Made by a program: the position numbers and the translations under genes
Shown: positions 6,002 to 14,241 of the stretch, one piece after another
How positions within the stretch are numbered: position 1 is the stretch's first letter
Layout of the letters: each line of letters opens with the position of its first letter
Notes under the pieces: generated by a model
The model's input: the letters and a program-made list of their open reading frames with translations, nothing else
The model's database searches: none
What the model was told of the DNA's origin: nothing
Source: CAYGLV01 sp964351025
GTDB lineage: Bacteria; Actinomycetota; Thermoleophilia; Gaiellales; Gaiellaceae
DNA length: 37,745 bases
NCBI GenBank assembly: GCA_964351025.1
Contig: CAYGLV010000019.1
Location: 1 to 37,745 of the forward strand
Direction of reading: 5' to 3'

Positions 6002-6940
6002 ATGAAGTCATCGGCCCTCGACTACGTGCTTCCGCCCGAGCTGATCGCCCAGCACCCGGCGAATCGCCGCGACGCCTCGCGTCTGCTCGTCTACGAGCGT
6101 GCGACGGGCGCTGTGCGCCACCGGAGGTTCGCCGAGCTGCCGGCCGAGCTCGCCGCGGAGCTCGTCGTCGTCAACGACACAAGGGTCGTTCCGGGCCGGC
6201 TTCGCCTGCGCCGGCCGACGGGCGGGCACGTCGAGATACTCCTGCTCGAAGCTGTCGCAGACGGCCTCTGGGAGGCGCTCGCGCGGCCATCGCGCAAGCT
6301 GAAGCCGGGGGCTCGCTATGGGCCCGTGGAGCTCATCTCGCACCTCGGCGCAGGTCGCTGGCGCGTGCGCCTCGACGGAGAGCCGGCGGGGGAGACGCCG
6401 CTGCCTCCGTACATCACAGAGCCACTCGGCGACCCGGAGCGCTACCAGACCGTGTACGCCGAGGATCCCGGCTCGGCGGCGGCACCGACCGCCGGTCTCC
6501 ACTTCACGCCCGAGCTGCTCGCCCGCCTCGACGTCGAGCGCGTCACGTTGCACGTCGGCCTCGACACCTTCCGTCCACTGAGTGCCGAGACGCTCGAGGA
6601 GCACGTGCTCCACGGCGAGCGCTACCGCGTCGAGCCGGCCGCCTGGGAGCGGATTCGTGCGGCCGAGCGCGTGCTCGCGGTCGGCACGACGACGGTGCGC
6701 GTGCTCGAGACGCTCGCCCGTGGCGGGCCGCCTGCCGGCCGGACCGACCTCTTCGTCACGCCCGGCTTCGAGTTCCGGCGCGTGAACGCCCTGCTGACGA
6801 ACTTCCACCTGCCCCGCTCGACCCTGCTCGCGCTCGTGATGGCCTTTGCCGGGATCGAGGAGACGCGGCGGCTGTACGAGCTGGCGATCAGCGAGCGCTA
6901 CCGCTTCTACTCCTTCGGCGATGCGATGCTCATCCTGTGA
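6002..6940 (+). CDS. queA: S-adenosylmethionine:tRNA ribosyltransferase-isomerase
   Basis: 312 residues. QueA transfers and isomerises the ribosyl part of SAM onto 7-aminomethyl-7-deazaguanine in tRNA, giving epoxyqueuosine at the wobble position. Family motifs are present in order: DYVLPPELIAQHPANRRDASRLL at the start, LVVVNDTRVVPGRL, GRWRVRL, the block AEDPGSAAAPTAGLHFT near residues 155-170, VGLDTFRPL, and FLTNFHLPRSTL-type ending (LLTNFHLPRSTLLALVMAF). The start is the ATG at 6002: MKSSALDYVLP aligns with the family N-terminus, and the open frame further upstream is antisense to the coiled-coil gene. The stop overlaps the GTG of tgt (GTGA), as expected for a queuosine operon. Confidence 0.95.
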   Translation: MKSSALDYVLPPELIAQHPANRRDASRLLVYERATGAVRHRRFAELPAELAAELVVVNDTRVVPGRLRLRRPTGGHVEILLLEAVADGLWEALARPSRKLKPGARYGPVELISHLGAGRWRVRLDGEPAGETPLPPYITEPLGDPERYQTVYAEDPGSAAAPTAGLHFTPELLARLDVERVTLHVGLDTFRPLSAETLEEHVLHGERYRVEPAAWERIRAAERVLAVGTTTVRVLETLARGGPPAGRTDLFVTPGFEFRRVNALLTNFHLPRSTLLALVMAFAGIEETRRLYELAISERYRFYSFGDAMLIL

Positions 6941-8061
6941 GCGCGTTCGAGATCGCCGCGACCGACGGGGAAGCCCGTGCAGGGATGATCCGCACCGTGC
7001 ACGGCGAGATCCCGACGCCGGCGTTCATGCCGGTCGGGACGAAGGGCACCGTCAAGAGCCTCCACCCGGATGAGGTGCGCGCGCTCGGGGCGCACGTGGT
7101 CCTCGGGAACACCTACCACCTGCACTTCCGTCCCGGAGAGAGCACGATCGCCGAGCTCGGCGGCCTGCACTCCTTCTCCGGCTGGCCCGGGCCGATCCTC
7201 ACCGACTCCGGTGGCTTTCAGGTCTTCTCGCTCCGCGACACCCTGCTCGCCGTGGACGACGACGGCGTCACCTTCCGCTCGGTCTACGACGGGACGGAGG
7301 AGCGCTTTACGCCGGAGGTCGCGGCGCGGATCCAGACGGCGCTCGGCTCCGACATCGCGATGTGCCTCGATATCTGCCCGCCGCCGGGCGTCGTGCGCGC
7401 CGAGCTGGAGGAGGCTGTGCGCCGAACGACCCTCTGGGCAGAACGCCAGCTCGCCGCGGAGAGGGCGCCGGGGCAGCTCGTCTTCGGAATCGCGCAGGGG
7501 GGCACGGACCTCGAGCTGCGCCGGCGCTCGATCGAGGAGATCGCGGCGCTCGGCTTCGACGGACACGCACTCGGCGGACTGAGCGTGGGAGAGGACCGAG
7601 AGCTGATGTTCGAGACCACCGCCTGGGCGGCGCCGCTCCTGCCGGCCGAGCGGCCGCGCTACTTCATGGGCATCGGCGATCCCGAGGGGATCCTTCGAGT
7701 GATCGCCGCCGGGATCGACATGTTCGACTGCGTACTACCGACCCGCACCGCGCGAACCGGCTCTGCGCTCACGTGGGAGGGCCGTCTCAACCTGCGCAAC
7801 GCTCGGTTTGCGCGCGATCCGCGGCCGCTCGACGAGGGCTGCGCCTGCCCCGCGTGCGAGCGTTTCTCCCGCGCGTACATCCGCCATCTGGTCACGCAGC
7901 AGGAACTGCTCGGCCTGCGGCTACTGAGTTTGCATAATCTCCGGTTCTTGCTCGACCTGACCGCGGGGGCGCGGGCGGCGATCGCGCGAGGCGAGTTGCA
8001 GGCCTTCACGGCCGAACGGCTCGCCCGGCTCGCTGCAGCGCCGAAAGAGGAGGCCTCTTGA
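6937..8061 (+). CDS. tgt: Queuine/preQ1 tRNA-guanine transglycosylase
   Basis: 374 residues. Tgt exchanges the wobble guanine of GUN-anticodon tRNAs for preQ1 in bacteria. Motifs: VLGNTYHLHFRPG and LTDSGGFQVFSL (active-site region), FGIAQGG, GGLSVGE, and DCVLPTRTARTG with the catalytic Asp, the last near residue 265. The zinc site CACPAC with a downstream His (YIRHL) follows. The GTG start at 6937 overlaps the queA stop. The product precedes QueA in the pathway, so the pair covers preQ1 insertion and maturation. preQ1 synthesis genes are not in the window. The stop overlaps the TTG of yajC. Confidence 0.96.
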   Translation: MSAFEIAATDGEARAGMIRTVHGEIPTPAFMPVGTKGTVKSLHPDEVRALGAHVVLGNTYHLHFRPGESTIAELGGLHSFSGWPGPILTDSGGFQVFSLRDTLLAVDDDGVTFRSVYDGTEERFTPEVAARIQTALGSDIAMCLDICPPPGVVRAELEEAVRRTTLWAERQLAAERAPGQLVFGIAQGGTDLELRRRSIEEIAALGFDGHALGGLSVGEDRELMFETTAWAAPLLPAERPRYFMGIGDPEGILRVIAAGIDMFDCVLPTRTARTGSALTWEGRLNLRNARFARDPRPLDEGCACPACERFSRAYIRHLVTQQELLGLRLLSLHNLRFLLDLTAGARAAIARGELQAFTAERLARLAAAPKEEAS

Positions 8062-8435
8062 GTTTCTTGATCGTCATCATCGTCATGTTCGCGCTGATGT
8101 GGCTGCTCGTGATCCGGCCGCAGCGCCAGCGCCAGCTCACCCAGCAACGGATGATCGACCGGATTGCCGCCGGCACCGGGATCCTCACGGCCGGCGGGAT
8201 CTACGGCACGGTCGAGGAGATCGACGACGACGGCGATCTCTGGGTCGAGATTGCAGACGGTGTGTCGGTCCACGTCGCGCGCCGTTCCGTCGGTGCCGTG
8301 ATCGACTATGTCGAGGAGGAGGAGGCCGAGGAGCCCGCGCCGGAGGCCGAGCCCGTCGAGGAGGCGGAGGCCGAGATCCCCGAGGAGGAGCCCGAGATCC
8401 CGGCCGAGCGCCCTGCCTTCGAGGAACCCCGCTAA
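8058..8435 (+). CDS. yajC: Sec translocase accessory subunit YajC
   Basis: 125 residues. One N-terminal membrane helix (residues 2-18, SFLIVIIVMFALMWLLV) is followed at once by IRPQRQRQ and the small cytoplasmic YajC domain (GTGILTAGGIYGTVEEID, then VHVARRSVGAVID). The C-terminal ~40 residues are almost all Glu/Pro/Ala, a longer acidic tail than in E. coli YajC. The TTG start overlaps the tgt stop (TTGA), and a good ribosome-binding site (AGAGGAGG, 8046-8053) precedes it. It lies directly upstream of secDF, its usual partner. Confidence 0.93.
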   Translation: MSFLIVIIVMFALMWLLVIRPQRQRQLTQQRMIDRIAAGTGILTAGGIYGTVEEIDDDGDLWVEIADGVSVHVARRSVGAVIDYVEEEEAEEPAPEAEPVEEAEAEIPEEEPEIPAERPAFEEPR

Positions 8436-8450
8436 CCTGACAGCCGCTCC

Positions 8451-11174
8451 GTGAACCGTCGCTCGCACCTGATCCTCGTCTCGCTGCTCGCCGCGACCCT
8501 CGTCGGCGTCGGGCTGCTCGGCTGGCCGGGCTCGCCGTTGTACAAGAAGGCGACTCTCGGCCTCGACCTCCAGGGCGGGCTCCAGGTGACGCTGAAGGCT
8601 GTGCCGCCGAAGGGCCGCCCGCTCGAGCAGAGCGACCTCGACCGCTCGGTCGCGATCATGCGCAACCGGGTGGACAAGCTCGGCGTCTCCGAGCCCGAGA
8701 TCCGCACGCAGGGCAACGACCAGATCGTGATCGACCTGCCCGGTATCCGCGACCCCGCCGCGGCCGCGAAGATCATCGGCAAGACGGCCGCGCTCGAGCT
8801 CTACGACCTCGAGGTCAACCTCGTCCCGCCCTCGATCAGCGCGCAGCGCTTCCCGATCGCCAAGGACTCGGTCTACGACCTTCTGGCCGGCCAGCAGGCT
8901 CTCGCGCTGAAAGGGACGCCGGACACGTGGTACCTGTTCGACGCCAAGCGGAAGGTCGTCGCCGGCCCAACGGCCACGAAGGAAGGCGCCCTCCGCAAGT
9001 TCAAGGGCGAGCTGCCGAAGGGCTACAAGCTCTTCGGCGTTCCCCCGAAGACGGTCGTCGTCTCGTGTGGCAGCGGCGAGCCCGTCTGCCCGCCTGACAT
9101 CGTCGCCCCGGCCAAGAGCTTCTTCTACCTCTTCAGGTACGACCCCGTGAACGGCGTGCCCGAGATGACGGGCGCCGACCTCAAGCTCTCCGGCACGCGG
9201 CAGGACTTCGATACGCAGACCAACCAGCCGATCGTGCTCATGCAGTTCACGGACAAGGGCGCGAAGAAGTTCGGCGAGATCACGCGCGAAGAGGCCCAGC
9301 GGGGGAGGCTGCTGACGAACACTCTCGGCGGCGGGCAGAAGATCACGCAGCACTTCGCGATCGTCCTCGACCGGGAGATCAAGTCGTGGCCGCAGATCGA
9401 CTGGGAAGAGTACCCGAACGGGATCAGCGGCTCGAACGGCGCGCAGATCACCGGGCTCGACTCGATCAGCGAGGCACGGAACCTCGCGCTCGTGCTCCAG
9501 ACGGGCGCCCTGCCGGTGAAGTTCATCACCCTCGAGCGCACCGACATCTCGGCGACGCTCGGCAAGGACTCGCTCCAGGAGGCGAAGAAGGCTGCGATCG
9601 CTGGCCTGCTCGCCGTTGCGATCTTCCTGCTCGTCGTGTACCGCTTCCTCGGCGTCGTCGCCGTGCTGGGCCTCGGCATCTACGCCGCTTTCCTCTACGC
9701 GACGATCCTGATCTTGAACGTGACCCTGACGCTGCCGGGCTTCGCCGGGATGATCCTCACGCTCGGCGTCGCGGCCGACGCGAACATCGTCATCTTCGAA
9801 CGCATCAAGGAGGAATTCCGGTCCGGAAAATCGGTCCGGGCCGCGATCGCGACCGGCTACCAAAAGGGCTTTGCGACGATCGTCGACGCGAACGTCGTGA
9901 CCGCGATCACAGCGCTTGTGATCTTCGCCGTGGCGAGCGCGGGCGTGAAGGGCTTCGCCCTGATGCTCCTGATCGGAACGGTGATCTCGCTGCTCACCGC
10001 GGTTGCTGCGACTCGCGCGATTCTCGGCCTACTCGCCGGCTTCAAGTGGTTTGACAACCCGCACTTCATGGGTGCGTCCGGCGAGACGTGGAAGTGGATC
10101 CGGCGCGACTTCATCGGGCGGCGGCGGCTCTACTTCGCGATCTCGGGCGTCATCGTTCTGCTCTCGGTGCTGGCGATCGGCATCAACGGCCTGAACTTCG
10201 GCATCGACTTCAGGGGCGGCACGCAGGTGACGTTCTCGACGCCGCAGCCGGCGGCCCTCGGCGACGTTCGCGCGCGCGCCGCCCAGATCGACCAGGAGAA
10301 CGCAGTCGTCCTCGGCCGCGGCAAGTCGGCCGGCGGGGACCGCTACACACAGTTCCAGATCCGCACCGAGGCCCTCGACGAGCAGGATCAAGCGAAGCTG
10401 ACACGGGCGCTCCAATCGCAGCTGAACGCGGAGGCGATCGGAGTGAAGAACGTCTCGGCGAGCTTCGGCGAGCAGATCGCTCGCGGCGCGATCCTCGCGA
10501 TCCTCGCCTCGCTCATCCTCGTCGTCGCGTACATCGCGGTCCGCTTCCAGCTGAAATTCGCCGGGCCGACGATGGCGGCGATGATCCACGACGTCACGAT
10601 CGCCATCGGCATCTACGCGCTCGTCGGCCGGGAGGTGACGACGGCGACGGTGGCAGCGCTGCTGACGGTGCTGGGCTACTCGATCTACGACACGATCATC
10701 ATCTTCGACCGCATGCGCGAGAACCTCCCGCTGATGCGGCGCTCGTCGTTCCGCACGATCGCCAACGTCTCGCTGTGGGAGACGATCCCGCGCTCGCTCG
10801 CCACGACGTTCATCACGCTCCTGCCGATCATCACGCTCTACTTCTTCGGCGGCGAGACGCTCAAGGACTTCGCCTTCGCGCTCCTGGTCGGCATCGGTTC
10901 GGGTGCCTACTCGTCGATCTTCTTCGCGCCGCAGCTGCTGTCGCTGTTGAAGGAGCGTGAGCCGGAGTTCGCGCGGCGGCGCGGCGACGAGTCGGAGGTC
11001 GTTGAGTCCGTCGGCGGCGCGCACCGTGACGTCCCCCCTGCGGCGATTGAGGCACCCGCAGCCGCGGTCGTGGCGGCCGACGACCAGGCGGCGGACCCGA
11101 CGCGGGCCGGGGACGAGCGGCGCGAGCGCCGGCGCCAGCGTCGCAAGGGCAGGCCCCATGGGCGAGCGCGCTGA
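8451..11174 (+). CDS. secDF: Fused protein-export membrane protein SecDF
   Basis: 907 residues joining SecD and SecF in one chain. Helix 1 (6-27) is followed by the large extracytoplasmic P1 region (~30-365, with LGLDLQGGLQVTLK at its start and EARNLALVLQTGALPV at its end), then five helices including GMILTLGVAADANIVIFERI. SecF begins near residue 555: GINGLNFGIDFRGGTQV, a smaller extracytoplasmic domain, then helices with VLGYSIYDTIIIFDRMREN. The C-terminal ~75 residues are a charged Arg/Glu tail. The complex uses the proton-motive force to pull secreted proteins through SecYEG. Separate SecD and SecF are more common, though fused forms are well known. The GTG at 8451 lies 15 bases after yajC. 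The last 17 bp overlap the next gene. Confidence 0.96.
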   Translation: MNRRSHLILVSLLAATLVGVGLLGWPGSPLYKKATLGLDLQGGLQVTLKAVPPKGRPLEQSDLDRSVAIMRNRVDKLGVSEPEIRTQGNDQIVIDLPGIRDPAAAAKIIGKTAALELYDLEVNLVPPSISAQRFPIAKDSVYDLLAGQQALALKGTPDTWYLFDAKRKVVAGPTATKEGALRKFKGELPKGYKLFGVPPKTVVVSCGSGEPVCPPDIVAPAKSFFYLFRYDPVNGVPEMTGADLKLSGTRQDFDTQTNQPIVLMQFTDKGAKKFGEITREEAQRGRLLTNTLGGGQKITQHFAIVLDREIKSWPQIDWEEYPNGISGSNGAQITGLDSISEARNLALVLQTGALPVKFITLERTDISATLGKDSLQEAKKAAIAGLLAVAIFLLVVYRFLGVVAVLGLGIYAAFLYATILILNVTLTLPGFAGMILTLGVAADANIVIFERIKEEFRSGKSVRAAIATGYQKGFATIVDANVVTAITALVIFAVASAGVKGFALMLLIGTVISLLTAVAATRAILGLLAGFKWFDNPHFMGASGETWKWIRRDFIGRRRLYFAISGVIVLLSVLAIGINGLNFGIDFRGGTQVTFSTPQPAALGDVRARAAQIDQENAVVLGRGKSAGGDRYTQFQIRTEALDEQDQAKLTRALQSQLNAEAIGVKNVSASFGEQIARGAILAILASLILVVAYIAVRFQLKFAGPTMAAMIHDVTIAIGIYALVGREVTTATVAALLTVLGYSIYDTIIIFDRMRENLPLMRRSSFRTIANVSLWETIPRSLATTFITLLPIITLYFFGGETLKDFAFALLVGIGSGAYSSIFFAPQLLSLLKEREPEFARRRGDESEVVESVGGAHRDVPPAAIEAPAAAVVAADDQAADPTRAGDERRERRRQRRKGRPHGRAR

Positions 11175-11511
11175 GAGAGACGACGGCGACCGCACCTCGG
11201 TGCGGGCGCTCGCCGAAAAGCTCGTGCTGGCGGCTGTCGGCGCGGTCTCGCTGACGGGAGAGCGCGTCGAGGCGCTCGCCGACGAACTCGCGCACCGTGC
11301 GGGGATTCGCCCGGACGAGGCGCGCGGCCTGATCGACGAGATGACCCGCGGCTGGAAGCGCGAGGCGGGGCGGTTGGGCGAACGGACCGGAGAGACGGCG
11401 GCGAAGGTCGCCCGCGACGTCGGCCTTGCGACTCGAGAACAGGTCGAGGAGCTCGAGCTCCGGCTCGCCCAGCTCGAGCATCGATTGAAGCTGCTCGAGA
11501 AGAAGCAGTAG
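11158..11511 (+). CDS. Small coiled-coil (phasin-like) protein of unknown function
   Basis: 117 residues from the ATG at 11158, overlapping the secDF end by 17 bp. It is mostly helical: LAEKLVLAAVGAVSLTGERV, then ADELAHRAGIRPDEARGLID, then a C-terminal coiled coil ending EELELRLAQLEHRLKLLEKK. The layout resembles short phasin/PhaF-like proteins, in which an amphipathic region precedes a leucine-rich coiled coil. The sequence alone does not prove this, so no function is assigned. It has no signal peptide. A frame open further upstream would run inside secDF and is not used. Confidence 0.7.
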   Translation: MGERAERDDGDRTSVRALAEKLVLAAVGAVSLTGERVEALADELAHRAGIRPDEARGLIDEMTRGWKREAGRLGERTGETAAKVARDVGLATREQVEELELRLAQLEHRLKLLEKKQ

Positions 11512-11518
11512 CTCCCCT

Positions 11519-11580
11519 CAAGGGTCAGACCCCTGGACGTGTCCGCTCCAGCCTTGTCCAAGGGTCTGACCCTTAGACGT
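11519..11580. repeat. Tandem REP-like palindromic repeat
   Basis: Two direct copies of a 22-base unit, 11519-11540 and 11559-11580, differ at 4 positions at most. Each contains the interrupted palindrome GGGTCNGACCC (GGGTCAGACCC and GGGTCTGACCC), and because the centres are complementary the pair could also form one large hairpin. The unit sits in the gap between a finished operon and the 11624 gene, as extragenic palindromes do. Confidence 0.6.
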
Positions 11581-11609
11581 AGGTGGTGGGAATCCGCGCC
11601 GAGTCGTGG

Positions 11610-11615
11610 AACACT
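11610..11615 (+). promoter_or_regulatory. -10-like AACACT for the UbiB-like gene
   Basis: AACACT ends 8 bases before the GTG at 11624, matching the spacing of other leaderless starts, though its first base departs from the TAnnnT pattern. It favours 11624 over the GTG two codons upstream (11618). Confidence 0.35.
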
Positions 11616-11623
11616 GAGTGTCC

Positions 11624-13291
11624 GTGGCGACACAGTCCAAGCAGCGCAACCTCGGTCGTCTGTCGGAGATCGCGCAGGTCGCGGTCCGGCACGGCTTCGG
11701 CTACTTCTTCCACCGCCACCGGTTGACCGACCTGTTGCCATGGGGCGCGGCGACGGACGAGTCGGACGAGGCCGTCTCCGAGCGCGGCCGCCGGCTGCGG
11801 GAGATGCTCGACGAGCTCGGGCCGACCTTCGTCAAGTTCGGCCAGCTCCTCTCGACGCGTCCCGATGTCGTGCCGCCCGACATCGTCATCGAGCTGCGCA
11901 AGCTCCAGGATGACGTCAAGCCGTTTCCTCTCGACCAGGCGCGCGCGGTCATCGAAGCCGAGCTCGACCTCACGCTCGAGCAGGCCTTCACGGAGTTCGA
12001 CGAGACGCCGATTGCGGCAGCCTCGATCGGCCAGGTGCACAGCGCGGTGCTCCCGAACGGACGCCGTGTCGCCGTCAAGGTGCAGCGACCGGAGGCGCCG
12101 CGCCAGATCGAGTCCGACCTCGCGCTCATGTACCAGGCGGCGAGGCTCGTCAAGGAGCGTGTGCGCGCGGCCGACTTCGTCGACCCGCATGGGCTCGTGG
12201 ACGAGTTCGCCCGCTCGATCCGCCAGGAGCTCGACTACCGGCTCGAGGCGCGCAACGCCGATGCCTTCCGGCACAACTTCGCCGGAGACGCAGGCGTGCG
12301 CGTCCCGCGTGTGTTCTGGACGTACACCACGTCGAAGGTGCTGACCCTCGAGTTCCTGGACGGGAAGCAGTTCGCCGACCTCGAGCTCGAGCACCTCTCG
12401 CCGGACGAGCGCCGCGATCTCGCCCACCGGATGAGCGACGCCTGGATGACGATGATCTTCCGTCACGGCTTCTTCCACGCCGACCCGCACCCGGCGAACA
12501 TCCTGCTGCTCGACTCCGGCGAGCTCGGCCTCGTGGACTTCGGCCTCGTCGGCAAGCTCACCGACGACGACCTGTCGAAGCTGACGCGGCTCTTCGTCGA
12601 CGCTGCGACCGAGAACGTGGACGCGCTGCCGCGAAGGCTTGCCGAGCTCGGGGTGCGCTACCCGCAGGAGCGCGAGGAGGAGTTCCGCTCGCGCCTTCGG
12701 GAGCTGTTCGATCGCTACTACGGCGCGCGTCTCTCTGACCTCGACCCGGTTGCGGTGATCCGTGAGGCCTTCCAGCTCATCTACGCGATGAACCTCCACC
12801 TGCCGACGAAGTTCGTGCTGCTCGACAAGGCGATCGCGACGCTCGGCGGGGTCGGCGCGGATCTCTACCCCGACTTCAACGTCTTCGAGGTCGCCAAGCC
12901 CTACGCGCGGGGGTTGATGGTCGAGCGCTTCACGCCACGGCGGATGGCGCAGCGCGCGCAGCGCGAGGCGCGGGACCTCGCCGGGATCGCGCGCGAGCTG
13001 CCGTACCAGGTGAGCGACATCCTCGAGGAGATGCGCACGGGCCAGATCGAGGTCGGCTTCGTGCACAAGGGTCTCGACGAGCTGATGCACCGGCTCGATG
13101 CGGTGGCCAACCGGCTCGTCGTCGCGCTCGTCGTCGCCGGCGGCCTGCTCGGCTCGTCGCTGATCGGGATCTTCGCGGACGCCGGGCCGCAGTTCCTCGG
13201 GCTCCACGTCGTGTCCGTGTTCGGCTTCCTGCTTTCCGGGCTGCTCGGCCTGTGGCTGCTCTGGGGCGTGGTCCGATCCGGGCGGCTCTGA
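11624..13291 (+). CDS. ABC1/UbiB (ADCK) family atypical kinase
   Basis: 555 residues. Family signatures in order: TFVKFGQLLSTRPDVVPP (the KxGQ motif unique to the family, near residue 70), AAASIGQVHSAVL (Ala-rich nucleotide loop), VAVKVQRP (ATP lysine), FFHADPHPANIL (catalytic loop) and LGLVDFGLVG (metal-binding DFG). Two hydrophobic helices lie at the C-terminus (~500-550), which fits membrane attachment. Family members support quinone or isoprenoid-lipid metabolism by an ATPase activity. Actinobacteria normally make menaquinone, so a literal ubiquinone role is unlikely, and ubiB is not given as symbol. It is a monocistronic gene between the REP-like repeat and a 272-base gap. Confidence 0.9.
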   Translation: MATQSKQRNLGRLSEIAQVAVRHGFGYFFHRHRLTDLLPWGAATDESDEAVSERGRRLREMLDELGPTFVKFGQLLSTRPDVVPPDIVIELRKLQDDVKPFPLDQARAVIEAELDLTLEQAFTEFDETPIAAASIGQVHSAVLPNGRRVAVKVQRPEAPRQIESDLALMYQAARLVKERVRAADFVDPHGLVDEFARSIRQELDYRLEARNADAFRHNFAGDAGVRVPRVFWTYTTSKVLTLEFLDGKQFADLELEHLSPDERRDLAHRMSDAWMTMIFRHGFFHADPHPANILLLDSGELGLVDFGLVGKLTDDDLSKLTRLFVDAATENVDALPRRLAELGVRYPQEREEEFRSRLRELFDRYYGARLSDLDPVAVIREAFQLIYAMNLHLPTKFVLLDKAIATLGGVGADLYPDFNVFEVAKPYARGLMVERFTPRRMAQRAQREARDLAGIARELPYQVSDILEEMRTGQIEVGFVHKGLDELMHRLDAVANRLVVALVVAGGLLGSSLIGIFADAGPQFLGLHVVSVFGFLLSGLLGLWLLWGVVRSGRL

Positions 13292-13563
13292 CGCCGCTGG
13301 CCGCCGCCCACTCCGGCCGGCGGGGCCGGCCTCCGCGGGCGGCTGACGCCGCTGGACTTCGGGATGCGGCACGCGCGCCACGAGGGCCGTACTGATACGT
13401 ACTGTCCCACGCGTCGCGCGCTTGCGTCCCTCGCCAGCGGCGCCCCAGCGACGTCAGAGGAGAGATGGGGACGCGTCCGCGCCGGACGGCTGAGGAGTCT
13501 TCGGCGCACATTCGTTGGAAAGGACATCTGGCGGCGGGCCGGCAGCCGGACTAGCGTCCGCGC
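13292..13563. other. Intergenic gap with a GC hairpin and short repeats, no gene seen
   Basis: No credible coding frame. CCGGCC (13313-13318) pairs with GGCCGG (13324-13329) around 5 bases, a possible terminator of the kinase-like gene, though no T-run follows. GTACTG occurs twice (13389-13394 and 13399-13404) ten bases apart. TAGCGT at 13552-13557, 6 bases before the ATG at 13564, is a plausible leaderless -10 for the next gene. Confidence 0.45.
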
Positions 13564-14241
13564 ATGACCACAACCGCACTGCTCCTCGCCGAGCCCGAGA
13601 CCGAATTCCGCGACTTCCTCGAACGCCACCTGCGCGACGACGGTTTCGAGGTCCTACGCGCCTCGTTCCGCTCCCAGGCCCTCACGCTCGCCGAGCGCGA
13701 GCGCCCGCACCTCGTGCTTGCCTCCGACCCCGACCTCTGTCGCAGCCTGCGCGAGGGCGAGCCCGGCCGGAGTTGGGACCGCGACGTCCCGGTGATCCTG
13801 CTTGCCCCCGAGGAGGCCGACGCCGTCGACCTCGTCCGCGCGCTCGAGCGCGGTGCCGACGACGTCGTCGGGCGGCCGTTCGTCTACGACGAACTGCTCG
13901 CGCGCATCCGCGCCGTGCTCAGGCGCTCGCTACCGTCGCCGCAGGAGCGGCTCGAAGCCGGTGAGATCGTCGCGGATCGTCGGACCAGAACCGTCACGGT
14001 GCGCGGACAGCGGGTCGAGCTGGCCGGCAAGGAGTTCGACCTGCTCTGCGCGCTCGCCGTCGAGCCGGAACGTGTCTTCAGGAAGGCCGAGCTCTTGCGC
14101 GACGTCTGGGGGTACCACCACCACGACCGGACGCGGACGCTCGACTCCCACGCCTCGCGCCTGCGCGTGAAGCTCTGCCGGGAGCCGGACGACAGATTCG
14201 TCGTCAACGTCTGGGGCGTCGGCTACCGGCTGCTCGACTAG
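13564..14241 (+). CDS. OmpR-type regulator with degenerate (Asp-less) receiver
   Basis: 225 residues. The C-terminal half (~130-225) is a normal OmpR/PhoB winged helix: VELAGKEFDLLCALAVEPER, DVWGYHHHDRTRTLDSH and VNVWGVGYRLLD. The N-terminal ~120 residues have the receiver fold, but every active-site position is changed. The acidic pocket VEDE reads AEPE; the phosphoacceptor position falls on Ser in LVLASDPD, with Asp one residue later; the conserved Thr is Ala (ILLAPEE); and the conserved Lys is Arg (VGRPF). Phosphorylation by a histidine kinase is therefore doubtful, and no kinase gene is adjacent. It may act constitutively or by binding a ligand or protein. The stop shares the tetramer CTAG (14238-14241) with the converging ogt gene. 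Confidence 0.88.
   Translation: MTTTALLLAEPETEFRDFLERHLRDDGFEVLRASFRSQALTLAERERPHLVLASDPDLCRSLREGEPGRSWDRDVPVILLAPEEADAVDLVRALERGADDVVGRPFVYDELLARIRAVLRRSLPSPQERLEAGEIVADRRTRTVTVRGQRVELAGKEFDLLCALAVEPERVFRKAELLRDVWGYHHHDRTRTLDSHASRLRVKLCREPDDRFVVNVWGVGYRLLD

Noticed and set aside
7659..9863. A 734-codon open frame on the minus strand, antisense to tgt, yajC and secDF
   Set aside because: Arg/Asp/Glu/Leu-rich composition and exact mirroring of a GC-rich coding strand mark it as a by-product; the plus-strand genes are certain.
10029..11741. A 570-codon minus-strand open frame opposite the end of secDF
   Set aside because: Low-complexity Arg/Asp/Glu composition, antisense to conserved SecF motifs.
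11573..13381. A 602-codon minus-strand open frame opposite the UbiB-like gene
   Set aside because: It mirrors the codon pattern of the real plus-strand kinase-like gene and shows no domain motif.
13389..13404. GTACTG direct repeat as an operator of the orphan regulator
   Set aside because: Two six-base copies 160 bp upstream of the gene are weak evidence, and no promoter element lies near them.
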